39,110 nt of DNA from Bacteroidales bacterium (GTDB taxonomy: Bacteria; Bacteroidota; Bacteroidia; Bacteroidales; UBA932). Below, piece after piece: positions 1-7,168 of this stretch. The notes beneath the pieces were generated by a model. The model worked only from the letters and a program-made list of their open reading frames with translations. It was not told the DNA's origin and did not search any database. Positions within the stretch are counted from its first letter, which is position 1. The number at the start of each line of letters is the position of its first letter. The stretch lies in assembly GCA_024398295.1 (NCBI GenBank), contig JAKSJL010000011.1, positions 1 through 39,110 on the forward strand. Reading direction: 5' to 3'. Position numbers and translations under genes: made by a program.

Positions 1-141
1 GCAGGACAGCCTATTGGATATGTCCAGACCTATTACGGCATGGAAGAAATCATACCTTCTGACAGTGGCCGCATCATCTACACCCCAGCAGCCCAAGGCA
101 AGGATGTCGCGAAGGGTGAGGTGATAGCATTCATAAAATAG
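1..141 (+). CDS. C-terminal fragment, possibly a biotinyl/lipoyl-like or aspartoacylase-type domain
   Basis: An open frame enters from the left edge and ends at TAG after 46 codons. The visible tail reads like the last strands of a small all-beta domain: a YGMEEI segment, then SDSGRIIYTPAAQGK and a closing KGEVIAFIK. A 'G-x-I-x-Y...V-x-KGE-x-I' ending is seen in the C-terminal beta domain of succinylglutamate desuccinylase/aspartoacylase-like proteins and in lipoyl-type hammerhead domains. That resemblance is an impression from a short piece, not an identification. The gene start and most of the protein lie outside the window. A strong hairpin about 100 bases downstream would end the transcript. 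Confidence 0.5.
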   Translation, partial: AGQPIGYVQTYYGMEEIIPSDSGRIIYTPAAQGKDVAKGEVIAFIK

Positions 142-149
142 CCATTCAC

Positions 150-236
150 ACCTCCAGACCCTCGTAGCACCGGCTCCAGGTGCGGAGAGGGGGCTGCCGC
201 ACCTGCGGCACCCTCCGAGCTAGGGCTAGGGGTGCA
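150..236. repeat. GC-rich palindromic intergenic element (REP-like)
   Basis: The stretch between the first stop codon and the terminator is much richer in G and C than its surroundings and is full of inverted repeats. CAGGTGCGG at 177-185 pairs perfectly with CCGCACCTG at 197-205. TGCCGC at 195-200 can instead pair with GCGGCA at 205-210, so the two helices exclude each other. The outer parts also show imperfect complementarity (CCCTCG near 160 with CGAGG-like sequence near 215). No ORF fits. This is the look of a dispersed palindromic (REP-type) element, but copy number elsewhere cannot be seen from one window. Confidence 0.4.
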
Positions 237-280
237 AAAAGAAGGCGACCAATAATCACTTATTAGTCGCCTTCTTTCTT
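236..280. terminator. Bidirectional intrinsic terminator
   Basis: AAGAAGGCGACCAATAA at 239-255 pairs with TTATTAGTCGCCTTCTT at 260-276 with one mismatch and a four-base loop. A-rich sequence precedes it and T-rich sequence follows, so it can act on both strands. It sits between two convergent genes, the one ending at 141 on plus and the one ending at 284 on minus. Confidence 0.85.
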
Positions 281-283
281 TGT

Positions 284-520
284 CTATTTCAACCCCCAGC
301 CCTCTAGAAACTTATTAGCATAGATAATAATGATTCCCAAAACAATTATCAGCAGGACAAGTGTCACTATCTCAAGAGGTCTTATCTTTTTCGACTCATC
401 TCTTTTCAGCACCACCGACAATATGCTTGTGGTAAAAGGATAAACTGCAAATGCAGGAGCAAGAGACATCAATACCGTCGAGATCGCAAGTAATGCGATT
501 GATAGTTTAGTTGGTTTCAT
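284..520 (-). CDS. Small inner-membrane protein of unknown function
   Basis: This 78-residue protein has an N-terminal hydrophobic segment (about residues 6-27, with an AFA site that could be a signal cleavage point), a short charged stretch (KRDESKKIRP, about 39-48) and a second strongly hydrophobic helix (about 50-67). I do not recognise the family. Two membrane spans with a charged loop, or a signal peptide plus one span, both fit. It reads leftward into the shared terminator at 239-276. The upstream region holds a TACCTTTG -7 box on the minus strand, about 45 bases before the ATG. Confidence 0.65.
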   Translation of the reverse strand: MKPTKLSIALLAISTVLMSLAPAFAVYPFTTSILSVVLKRDESKKIRPLEIVTLVLLIIVLGIIIIYANKFLEGWGLK

Positions 521-556
521 TCGCTTGTGAGTTAGAGTGATTAATCAGTTTTTTTG

Positions 557-572
557 TACCTTTGCAAAGGTA
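557..572. promoter_or_regulatory. Palindromic, two-way -7 promoter element
   Basis: TACCTTTGCAAAGGTA is a perfect 16-base palindrome. Each half is a full match to the Bacteroidetes -7 consensus TAnnTTTG, one on each strand. It lies between the divergent genes starting at 520 (minus) and 640 (plus). No good -33 TTTG lies at the usual distance on either strand, so the promoter call rests on the -7 boxes. Confidence 0.6.
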
Positions 573-639
573 TCAACACTTCACATACCGATACTTATCA
601 ATTATTAGTCACTTGTTGTCATTTTTAATGGTTTAGAGT

Positions 640-1481
640 ATGCTCTCCTTCGATTCATTCCTATCACAGTTTAGCGAAGAGAATAAACATGTGTTTAATG
701 GCATGTTTGCCGTCATCACACACTTTCATCCAGAAGATGCACAAGTAGCTCCCGCTGTCCTTGATTTCTTCCTATCTATCATTTGCACTTCTGGCACATG
801 TCGTGAAGAAAGTGATGGGAAAAGAGCCTTTTGTCTTCAGGTTCGCAATTGGTAGTGCTCCCACAACAGTCACTTGACAGTCTTTCTCACGTAAGCAAAG
901 ACTGGGACGGGTGGGCACTTGTAACAACGAAGGAATTTCACGAACACAGCCTAGGTGTATTCGCCGAGCGTCTCGCGAAAAGTATAAAAAAATGCAACGT
1001 ACTTCTGCTCGATCAGAAACACATTAATCTACTGACAAACATACGAAATACAACCATAGATATCATAGAATCCGGATTTGCCAGTTATGAAGCGTTCACA
1101 ACATCATGCAGAGGCTTCTTTGCCATTTATTATAACGACCTACTTGGGAATTTCAATTTTGAACTTAAGGTACTGGATACGATAACTCGTTTTGCTTGCA
1201 AAGACTTAGACATCAACATCATTTCACACGAGCTTCTGGTTACACCATACTATATTAATAAACTCGTAAAAAACAGTTTCGGGAAGACTTTTCGACAGTT
1301 AGCAAACGAAAGGATGATCCAAAAGATTCAGTCACGCCTTCTTCTCACACAAGATCCGATATCATTAATTAGTCTTGATCTAGGATTCGAAGACCCCTCA
1401 AATTTCACGAGGTTTTTCAAACGCCATGTAGGGATATCACCTCACGAATATCGGGAGGCAAATGTGCAGAAGAAGGACTAG
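640..1481 (+). pseudogene. AraC-family transcriptional regulator, split by a frameshift
   Basis: Two reading frames together make one AraC/XylS-type regulator of about 280 residues. The first (ATG 640, stop 855) gives the N-terminal part, beginning MLSFDSFLSQFSEEN. The second, in frame with the stop at 1481, carries the rest of the cupin-like sensor domain (GSQLVVLPQQS, KDWDGWALVTT) and the complete HTH: a first helix-turn-helix around LDINIISHELLVTPYYINKL and the family signature DLGFEDPSNFTRFFKRHVG. The second frame has a stop at 813-815 and its only nearby start is TTG 831. Adding one A to the A run at 820-823 would join the frames smoothly through DGKKSLLSSGSQLVV. So this is either an inactivating mutation or a sequence error. 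The HTH part (about 831-1481) is intact. Its target is unknown. It ends immediately beside the miaB stop codon. Confidence 0.75.
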
Positions 1482-2828
1482 CTATGCTTTTAATCTACAC
1501 AGCAGCGTAGCGGAGGTACAGTCGACGACTTCCACCTCCACGTAGTCGCCTTTCTGGTGAATCGTGTCAGGGAATACGCACATCTTGTTGTTCGACGCGC
1601 GACCACAGAGTTCCTCTGGGTTCTTCTTTGATGGGCCTTCCACGAGAACCTTGAAAGTCTTGCCGATATCCTTCTTGTAGCTCTCGAGGCTCTTTCTGTT
1701 CTGAAGGGCAATGATCTCGTTCAGGCGACGGGTCTTAGTCTCAATGTCTACGTCATCGGGATAATTGCGCGCAGCGAGTGTGCCTGGGCGCTCTGAGTAG
1801 TAGAACATGAAGGCTGTATCGAAGCACACCTCATCGAAGAGGCTGAGCGTATCCTGGTGATCTTCCTCCGTCTCCGAGCAGAAGCCGGCGATCACGTCTG
1901 TGGTAAGGCCACAATCAGGAATGGCCTCGCGTATCTTCGCGACCCTCTCCAGATACCACTCCCTGGTATAGCGACGACGCATCTTCTCAAGCATCCTGTT
2001 CGAGCCAGACTGCACTGGGAAATGGATGTGGTTGCAGATATTCTCATATTTAGCCATCACGGCAATGCTCTCGTCCGAGAAATCCTGAGGATTCGAGGTC
2101 GAGAATCTCACTCTAAGGTCGGGACTCACCTGCGCCACCATCTCCAGAAGCTGGGCGAATGTCACATCCTCAGTCTCGGTCTTCCAATGATATGAATCCA
2201 CGTTCTGACCGAGAAGCGTGACCTCCTTGTAACCCTTCTCGAAGCAGTCGCAAGCCTCGCGCACGATGGTGTGGGCGTCACGGCTTCTCTCTGCGCCTCT
2301 GGTGTAAGGTACCACACAATATGAGCAAACATTGTTACATCCCCTCATGATGGAGATGAAGGCCGACACGCCGTTCTTGTCGATGCGGACAGGGTTCACA
2401 TCAGCATACGTCTCCTCACGCGAGAGCATCACATTTATCTGAGGATGGTCGGGCGCCGCGGCAGCGAGAAGCTCCGGAAGGGAGCGGTACGCGTCAGGAC
2501 CTGCGACGATATCCACCTTGTGGGTATCCAGGAGCTGGTCCTTCAGGCGCTCGGCCATACAGCCAAGGATGCCAATGAGCACGCCCTCACGCTTGCGCTT
2601 CTGAAGGTTGAACTGATCGATGCGGCCCCAGATGCGCTGCTCTGCGTTATCCCTGACCGAGCAGGTGTTTGCCATGATGACGTCAGCCTCGTCCATAGAC
2701 TCGGTGCGCTCATAGCCATGCTTTGACAGAAGTGAGAATATAACCTCGGTGTCATTCACATTCATCTGACAGCCGTATGTCTCGATATAAACTTTTTTCA
2801 AGGTATTAACTTGCATAGTATCAAACAC
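1482..2828 (-). CDS. miaB: tRNA (N6-isopentenyladenosine-37-C2) methylthiotransferase
   Basis: MiaB is a radical-SAM enzyme that adds the 2-methylthio group to i6A37 of tRNAs reading UNN codons. The 448-residue length is normal. The N-terminal UPF0004 domain shows its three cluster cysteines at C20 (YGCQMN), C56 (ANTCSVR) and C90 (LGCMAE). The radical-SAM motif C164-x3-C168-x2-C171 follows in RGCNNVCSYCVVPYTRG, and a C-terminal TRAM domain ends the protein (about 385-447). An alternative start is Met5, closer to the usual N-terminus. A one-off -7 box (AATATTTG on minus, 2856-2863) lies upstream. The gene abuts the AraC regulator tail to tail with no gap. The other methylthiotransferase, MtaB, is less likely because of the YGCQMN and NTCSVRDNAE signatures. 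Confidence 0.96.
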   Translation of the reverse strand: MFDTMQVNTLKKVYIETYGCQMNVNDTEVIFSLLSKHGYERTESMDEADVIMANTCSVRDNAEQRIWGRIDQFNLQKRKREGVLIGILGCMAERLKDQLLDTHKVDIVAGPDAYRSLPELLAAAAPDHPQINVMLSREETYADVNPVRIDKNGVSAFISIMRGCNNVCSYCVVPYTRGAERSRDAHTIVREACDCFEKGYKEVTLLGQNVDSYHWKTETEDVTFAQLLEMVAQVSPDLRVRFSTSNPQDFSDESIAVMAKYENICNHIHFPVQSGSNRMLEKMRRRYTREWYLERVAKIREAIPDCGLTTDVIAGFCSETEEDHQDTLSLFDEVCFDTAFMFYYSERPGTLAARNYPDDVDIETKTRRLNEIIALQNRKSLESYKKDIGKTFKVLVEGPSKKNPEELCGRASNNKMCVFPDTIHQKGDYVEVEVVDCTSATLLCRLKA

Positions 2829-2909
2829 TTAAATAAAACACCCGCGTCGGTGGTACAAATATTGTAGCAAGAATCCGCCGAAAGCTCTAACAAAGATAGG
2901 GATTTTTTG

Positions 2910-2917
2910 TATCTTTG
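2910..2917 (+). promoter_or_regulatory. -7 promoter box of the lipoprotein-SPOR-rpoN operon
   Basis: TATCTTTG is a full match to TAnnTTTG. It lies 13 bases before the ATG at 2931, so the 5' leader would be only about 5-9 bases. No -33 TTTG is evident at the normal distance. Confidence 0.6.
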
Positions 2918-2930
2918 TGAACAAGTACGT

Positions 2931-3443
2931 ATGAAGAAAAGTTTACTCATCATCACCATTGCCATCATGGCAGTACTCTGCAGCAGTTGCGGAAAAGTCA
3001 AGGACTTCTCCATAAACTCCTGCGAGGTTCAGTCTGTCTCATTGAATGGACTCAAGAGCTTGGACGCCACACTTGCACTCGGCGTCACGAACCCTACCAT
3101 CAGGTTCACCATCAAGAACCTGGGCATCACCGTGAAAAGGGATGGCCAGGACTTCGCATACTTCGATGCGGGTCCAGTCAAGGTCGCCCCTAGAAGGATG
3201 CAGACCTGCAGCGTGCCATGTACCGGCACCATTGCGAAGGGCATCGGCCTCATAAGCGTGGCGAACCTGGCGAGGACGAAAGACTTCGAAGGCTTCACTG
3301 TAGATGTAGATGTGGCCATCAAGTTCCTGTGGGGCATGGGCCCGACGCTTCACTTCAAGGACATAAGCGTGAACTCGCTGCTCGAAGCCGCAGGACTCGC
3401 CATGGATGAAATCGACCTTACAGAACTTGAAAATCTAGTCTAG
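2931..3443 (+). CDS. Putative lipoprotein with LEA/WHy-like fold
   Basis: This 170-residue exported protein begins MKKSLLIITIAIMAVLCSSC; C20 (or C17) could be the lipidated cysteine, though the lipobox is not canonical. The mature part (about 32-150) alternates short beta strands and contains a SLDATLALGVTNPTIRFTI segment and a paired DISVNSLLEAAG ending. This resembles LEA type 2/WHy domain proteins of the Bacteroidetes periplasm. That is a fold-level guess without a known ligand. I chose ATG 2931 over a longer in-frame start at 2907, because the latter falls inside the -7 box region and would put non-signal residues before the signal peptide. One base separates it from the SPOR gene, so they are probably co-transcribed. 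Confidence 0.75.
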   Translation: MKKSLLIITIAIMAVLCSSCGKVKDFSINSCEVQSVSLNGLKSLDATLALGVTNPTIRFTIKNLGITVKRDGQDFAYFDAGPVKVAPRRMQTCSVPCTGTIAKGIGLISVANLARTKDFEGFTVDVDVAIKFLWGMGPTLHFKDISVNSLLEAAGLAMDEIDLTELENLV

Positions 3444-3444
3444 A

Positions 3445-3930
3445 ATGAAAAAGATAGTTGCACTTATATTCACAGCGGCCCTCATGCTGGGCCTTGGTTC
3501 CATAAACGCCAGCGCTCAGAACGCAGAGGAGGCTCAGGTAGACTCCACCCTTATCGGCAAGGACATCTTCAAGATCATGCCATCTACGGGCGAAGCGACA
3601 GTGACCGTACATCAGTCCAAGGAAGTGGAGAGAGCCTTCAACACAGCCGTAAAGGAGAAGGGAAAGACCATAAATGGATACAGGGTACGTATCTATTTCG
3701 ACAACAAGCAGGGAGCACGTGAGGCATCCCAGGCTGCCATGGCATCCTTCAAGGCGAAGTATCCAGGCATCGCGGCATACAAGACATTCTCAAGCCCTTT
3801 CCACAAGGTCACTGTAGGTAACTTCAGGACCAAGTCAGAGGCCCTCAAGCTGCTGAATGCCATTAAGTACGAATTCCCTTCATCATTCATAGTGAAGGAA
3901 AAGATAGATTACCCAGCGGTTTCGAACTAA
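3445..3930 (+). CDS. Secreted SPOR-domain protein
   Basis: This 161-residue protein has a clear signal peptide (residues 1-25, ending SINASAQ). Its C-terminal SPOR-like domain (about 76-155) shows the typical repeat pattern: GYRVRIYFDNKQGAREAS, then a central helix and AKYPGIAAYKTFSSPFHKVTVGNFRTKSEA. SPOR domains bind peptidoglycan stripped of stem peptides, usually at division sites, so a periplasmic wall-binding role is inferred. It lies between a lipoprotein gene (one-base gap) and rpoN (13-base gap), and all three are likely to form one operon. There is no enzymatic domain. Confidence 0.85.
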   Translation: MKKIVALIFTAALMLGLGSINASAQNAEEAQVDSTLIGKDIFKIMPSTGEATVTVHQSKEVERAFNTAVKEKGKTINGYRVRIYFDNKQGAREASQAAMASFKAKYPGIAAYKTFSSPFHKVTVGNFRTKSEALKLLNAIKYEFPSSFIVKEKIDYPAVSN

Positions 3931-3943
3931 TCACACCGAGAAC

Positions 3944-5356
3944 ATGAAACAAGGACTTGGACTGGAACAGAAGCAGACCCAGAAACTCTCGCCTCTGCAG
4001 ATTCAGACCATCAAGCTCATTGAGCAGCCTATCCAGGAACTGGAGCAGCGCATCAAAAGTGAGCTTGACGACAACCCTGTCCTTGACGACACCCCTGTAG
4101 AGCGCAGCGACGAGGACGACGAGCCTCGCGACATCTCACTTGACGAGCTTAAGGACGACGACTCCATCCCTGCATACAAGCTGAAGGTCAGCAACTGGGG
4201 AAAGGACGAGAGACCTGAGTACAACACATTCTCCGTCAAGGAAAGCTTCGCACAGACCCTTCTGAACCAGCTAGGATTCTGCCATCTCAACCATCAGCAG
4301 ATGGCCATCGGCCGCTTCATCATCTACAGCATTGACGATGACGGGTACCTGCGCAGGGACCTGGACTCCATAGTGGACGACCTTGCATTCAAGTCTGCCA
4401 TAGAGACAGACTATGAGGAAGTCTCATACATACTCAGCCTCATCCAGGACTTCGACCCAGCGGGAGTGGGAGCCAGGGACATGAGAGAGTGCCTGCTGCT
4501 TCAGCTCAAGAGGATGAAGAAGACGCCTGAGACGCTTCTCGCCGCCAGAATAGTGGCAGAATGCTACGACGACCTCATCAGCAAGCACTTCCAGAGGATC
4601 ATGTCCAAGTACGGCCTCACCAAAGATGAGCTGAGACCAGCCATCGAGAAGATCAGCAAGCTCAACCCAGCTCCAGGAGGACAGTTCGACGACTCATACA
4701 ACGACAGGGCACAGCAGGTAGTGCCAGACTTCAGGCTGAACTACAGCGAAGGCGAGTTCGAGCTCACCATGCCTAGGGCGTATGTTCCAGAAATCCGCGT
4801 CAAGCCGATGTATGCAGAGATGCTGGAGAAGTCAAAGGGTTCATCAAACAGAGCCCAGAGGGAGACGGCCACATTCATCAAGCAGAAGATAGACTCGGCG
4901 AAGTGGTTTGTCGAAGCCATCAAGCAGAGAAACAACACCCTGGAGAGCACCATGAAGGCTATCCTCGACTTCCAGCGCGACTACTTCGTGGAAGGGAACG
5001 AGGAAGAGCTGAGGCCAATGGTCCTGAAGGACATCGCGGAGATCACCGGATTTGACATCTCCACCATCTCCAGAGTAGTGAACTCGAAGTACATCGAGAC
5101 ACATTTCGGCATCTTCCCTCTCAAGTATTTCTTCTCGGAAGGACTTGAGAATCAGAGTGGAGAGGAAGTATCCACCAGAGAGCTGAAAAAGATTCTGTCA
5201 GACTGCGTGGAGAAGGAAAACAAGTCAAAGCCTCTCACCGACGACCAGCTGGTGAGCGAGCTCACATCGCGAGGATACAAGGTAGCACGACGCACCATCG
5301 CGAAGTACCGCGACCAGCTCGGCATCCCTAAGGCGAGGATGAGAAAGGAGATATAG
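3944..5356 (+). CDS. rpoN: RNA polymerase sigma-54 factor
   Basis: RpoN directs RNA polymerase to -24/-12 promoters that need AAA+ activators. The 470-residue product starts with the Gln/Leu-rich region I (KQGLGLEQKQTQKLSPLQIQ), followed by the acidic region II (about 60-90, rich in D and E). The core-binding domain comes next (about 100-290), then the DNA-binding domain with an HTH around ISTISRVVNSKYIETHFG. The RpoN box ARRTIAKYR is at 448-456, just before the C-terminus. It is full length. Its last 29 bases overlap the end of radC on the other strand. I found no convincing -24/-12 promoter in the intergenic spaces of this window, so its targets lie elsewhere. Confidence 0.97.
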   Translation: MKQGLGLEQKQTQKLSPLQIQTIKLIEQPIQELEQRIKSELDDNPVLDDTPVERSDEDDEPRDISLDELKDDDSIPAYKLKVSNWGKDERPEYNTFSVKESFAQTLLNQLGFCHLNHQQMAIGRFIIYSIDDDGYLRRDLDSIVDDLAFKSAIETDYEEVSYILSLIQDFDPAGVGARDMRECLLLQLKRMKKTPETLLAARIVAECYDDLISKHFQRIMSKYGLTKDELRPAIEKISKLNPAPGGQFDDSYNDRAQQVVPDFRLNYSEGEFELTMPRAYVPEIRVKPMYAEMLEKSKGSSNRAQRETATFIKQKIDSAKWFVEAIKQRNNTLESTMKAILDFQRDYFVEGNEEELRPMVLKDIAEITGFDISTISRVVNSKYIETHFGIFPLKYFFSEGLENQSGEEVSTRELKKILSDCVEKENKSKPLTDDQLVSELTSRGYKVARRTIAKYRDQLGIPKARMRKEI

Positions 5357-6032
5357 CAGTCTCTTCGCTGTCGAAACTATAGAAGCAGTCATCACAGATC
5401 ACGACATGATCCATAAGACATAATCCACAGGTACCGAGGGCCTCTTTCAGGCTCTCGGTTTCTCTTATGTCCGCCATGCTAGGCACCGGGTTTCCCGACG
5501 GGTGATTATGCACGAGCACCACATGCGCCGCTCGCCTGTCGAGAGCAAGCCTCACAATGATGCGCGAATCGATGAGAGTGGCATCCTCTGCGCCGACCGA
5601 CACCCTCACTGTATCTATCACGAACCGGGACTTGTTCAGAAGCATGACCCAGCACTCCTCGTGGTCGAGGCCCTTCAGGCTGGGAATCATGTGAAGATAG
5701 ACCTGCTTGGGCGAAGTTATCGCCGTCCTCTCATACCGATACGCCTCTCCCACGAAACGTCGCCCAAGCTCGAAGGCGGCGAGCAGCGTGGCCGCGCGGC
5801 CCTCGGCCACTCCGGGCACGCTCATCAGCCTCTTCCTGTCCATGCCGGCAAGCGCGGCCAGGCTGCCTCCAGCCTCCACAAGGAGGCGCTGGGCAGACTC
5901 CAGCGCGCTGCAGCCAGCCGTTCCCGACACGATGAAGATCGCCAGCAGTTCTCCATCACTGAGCGCTTCCGCTCCCCTTCTGAGGAGCTTCTCCCTCGGG
6001 CGCTCCACATCACACATATCCTTGATTTTCAT
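5328..6032 (-). CDS. radC: RadC/JAB-domain DNA repair-type protein
   Basis: The 234-residue protein has the RadC layout: an N-terminal HhH/UPF0758 part beginning MKIKDMCDVERPREKLL with SVPGVAEGRA as the hairpin (about 70-80), then the MPN/JAB1 metalloprotease-like domain (about 105-228). The JAMM zinc motif is complete: the acidic residue in GLDHEECW (E125 or E126), and H175, H177 and D188 in HNHPSGNPVPSMAD. The family was named for DNA repair, but its biochemical role is not settled. The usual RTG at the end of the HhH lead-in reads SGTAGCS here. The 3' end overlaps rpoN by 29 bases, convergently. A terminator for the gene behind it sits just upstream of its ATG. Confidence 0.93.
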   Translation of the reverse strand: MKIKDMCDVERPREKLLRRGAEALSDGELLAIFIVSGTAGCSALESAQRLLVEAGGSLAALAGMDRKRLMSVPGVAEGRAATLLAAFELGRRFVGEAYRYERTAITSPKQVYLHMIPSLKGLDHEECWVMLLNKSRFVIDTVRVSVGAEDATLIDSRIIVRLALDRRAAHVVLVHNHPSGNPVPSMADIRETESLKEALGTCGLCLMDHVVICDDCFYSFDSEETAISPFSSSP

Positions 6033-6044
6033 GGCACCAATTTA

Positions 6045-6088
6045 CACAAACAAAACAAATCCGACCCTTCAAAACAGAGGGGCCGGAT
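6045..6088 (-). terminator. Intrinsic terminator after the HAD phosphatase gene
   Basis: On the minus strand ATCCGGCCC pairs with GGGTCGGAT (arms at 6080-6088 and 6059-6067, one mismatch), and the hairpin is followed by a T-rich tract (TTGTTTTGTTTGTG). It lies 41 bases past the stop of the gene at 6129-7031 and ends only a dozen bases before the radC start. Confidence 0.75.
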
Positions 6089-6128
6089 GAGATTTATAAG
6101 TTTTGATGTATAGACGAGGATATGTAGC

Positions 6129-7031
6129 CTAGTCCTTGTGAGCCTCGAGGATGAGTTCGCCGAGCTCCTTGATGTCACGAACGATAAGATCTGGTGGGAA
6201 AAACTCAGGATCTGGGTTCACAGCCACGTCGGCGGCCACCTTCTCTGCTGTCTCAAGAAGAGTCTCTCCCGAGAGCACGAGCACTCCGAAAGCACCGGCA
6301 TTGTGCGCCATCGCAGTATCAGTGTAGATGCGGTCACCTATCATAGCTATCTCTGAAGGGTCCAGTCCATGACGGAGACGGATGCCATCGAGCATGGTAG
6401 GATCTGGCTTGCCGAGCACGATATCAGGCTTACGGCCTGTAGCATGCTCAATGCACTTCTGCAGCGAGCCGCAGTCCACAAGCACCACCGGTTGGTCCGT
6501 AGGACAGACCCTGTCAGGATTTGTCGCCACGTACGGAATGCCCTGCGAAGCCCACCATGCGGCGCGACAGAGGCGCGAGTACACCAGAGTGGTGTCGAAT
6601 GCCACCACCAATGCATCTGGTCTGTCATTCGGATCGTCAGCGCAGGACTCGAAGCCAGCTTTCTCGAACTGAGAGATCATGCTGGGAGTACCGAGCATGA
6701 AGAGCCTCTTCGCCTCAGGGTAAGTACGCTTGATAAAGTCTATCGCAGCAAGCGATGTGGTGTACATGTTTCCCTCATCCGCATGGATGCCCATTCCGGC
6801 GAGCTTCGCCAGATAGTCGGACACGGACTTTGTGGGGTTGTTCGTGAGGAAGGAATAGCCTATCCCCGCGTTCTTCATGGAGTCCAGGAAATCGATGGTA
6901 AATGGGAAGAGATTCGATCCCAGATAGATGGTGCCATCCATGTCTAGAGCCAGATGCTTAAGGCGACGAAGGCGCGCCTTAAGCTCCGGAGTGAGATTCT
7001 TGTTATGATTCTCTGTCATTTGATTGGTCAT
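6129..7031 (-). CDS. HAD-IIA family sugar/nucleotide phosphatase, NagD-like
   Basis: This 300-residue HAD hydrolase of the NagD/p-nitrophenylphosphatase group has motif I LALDMDGTIYLG (nucleophile D30, acid D32), motif II FLTNNPTKS, and the C2-type cap between them and motif III. Motif III is the Lys of VLGKPDPTM and motif IV is MIGDRIYTD. It should remove phosphate from small phosphorylated metabolites such as sugar phosphates or nucleotides; the substrate cannot be read from sequence. The two adjacent Met codons at the start (residues 1 and 5) are both possible. A TATCTTTG -7 box (7048-7055, minus) fits transcription toward the left, and a terminator follows the gene. It is divergent from mraZ. 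Confidence 0.9.
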   Translation of the reverse strand: MTNQMTENHNKNLTPELKARLRRLKHLALDMDGTIYLGSNLFPFTIDFLDSMKNAGIGYSFLTNNPTKSVSDYLAKLAGMGIHADEGNMYTTSLAAIDFIKRTYPEAKRLFMLGTPSMISQFEKAGFESCADDPNDRPDALVVAFDTTLVYSRLCRAAWWASQGIPYVATNPDRVCPTDQPVVLVDCGSLQKCIEHATGRKPDIVLGKPDPTMLDGIRLRHGLDPSEIAMIGDRIYTDTAMAHNAGAFGVLVLSGETLLETAEKVAADVAVNPDPEFFPPDLIVRDIKELGELILEAHKD

Positions 7032-7047
7032 TTGTGATTGTGCGATA

Positions 7048-7055
7048 CAAAGATA
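7048..7055 (-). promoter_or_regulatory. -7 promoter box of the HAD phosphatase gene
   Basis: Read on the minus strand this is TATCTTTG, a full TAnnTTTG match, 16 bases before the ATG at 7031. It lies 35 bases from the TGGAA repeats of the divergent mraZ promoter. Confidence 0.6.
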
Positions 7056-7089
7056 ATCATTCTTGCGAGAAAAATTGTTGATAAAATTG

Positions 7090-7129
7090 TGGAAAAATTT
7101 GGAAGCGAGTGGAAGAAAATGGAAAATAA
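7090..7129 (+). promoter_or_regulatory. Probable MraZ operator: four TGGAA decamers
   Basis: TGGAA occurs at 7090, 7100, 7110 and 7120, exactly every ten bases, each followed by A or G and four variable bases. The array ends five bases before the -7 box at 7134. In E. coli, MraZ represses its own operon by binding TGGGN direct repeats separated by five bases, which is the same ten-base period. Here the repeat would read TGGAR. Lying across the -33 region of the mraZ promoter, it is well placed for repression of the whole dcw operon. Confidence 0.75.
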
Positions 7130-7133
7130 TTGC

Positions 7134-7141
7134 TACCTTTG
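7134..7141 (+). promoter_or_regulatory. -7 promoter box of mraZ and the dcw operon
   Basis: TACCTTTG is a full TAnnTTTG match, 27 bases before the mraZ ATG at 7169. The -33 position falls inside the TGGAA repeats rather than on a TTTG, which suggests a promoter shaped by its operator. Confidence 0.65.
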
Positions 7142-7168
7142 TGTCAATCGCGTGAAAATTTAATTTGT

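Noticed and set aside
817-824. Programmed -1 frameshifting in the AraC gene at GGGAAAAG
   Set aside because: In the reading frame used, the codons are GGG AAA AGA, so slipping back one base would pair Lys tRNA with GAA. The run is not in the X-XXY-YYZ register, and no downstream stem or pseudoknot is evident.
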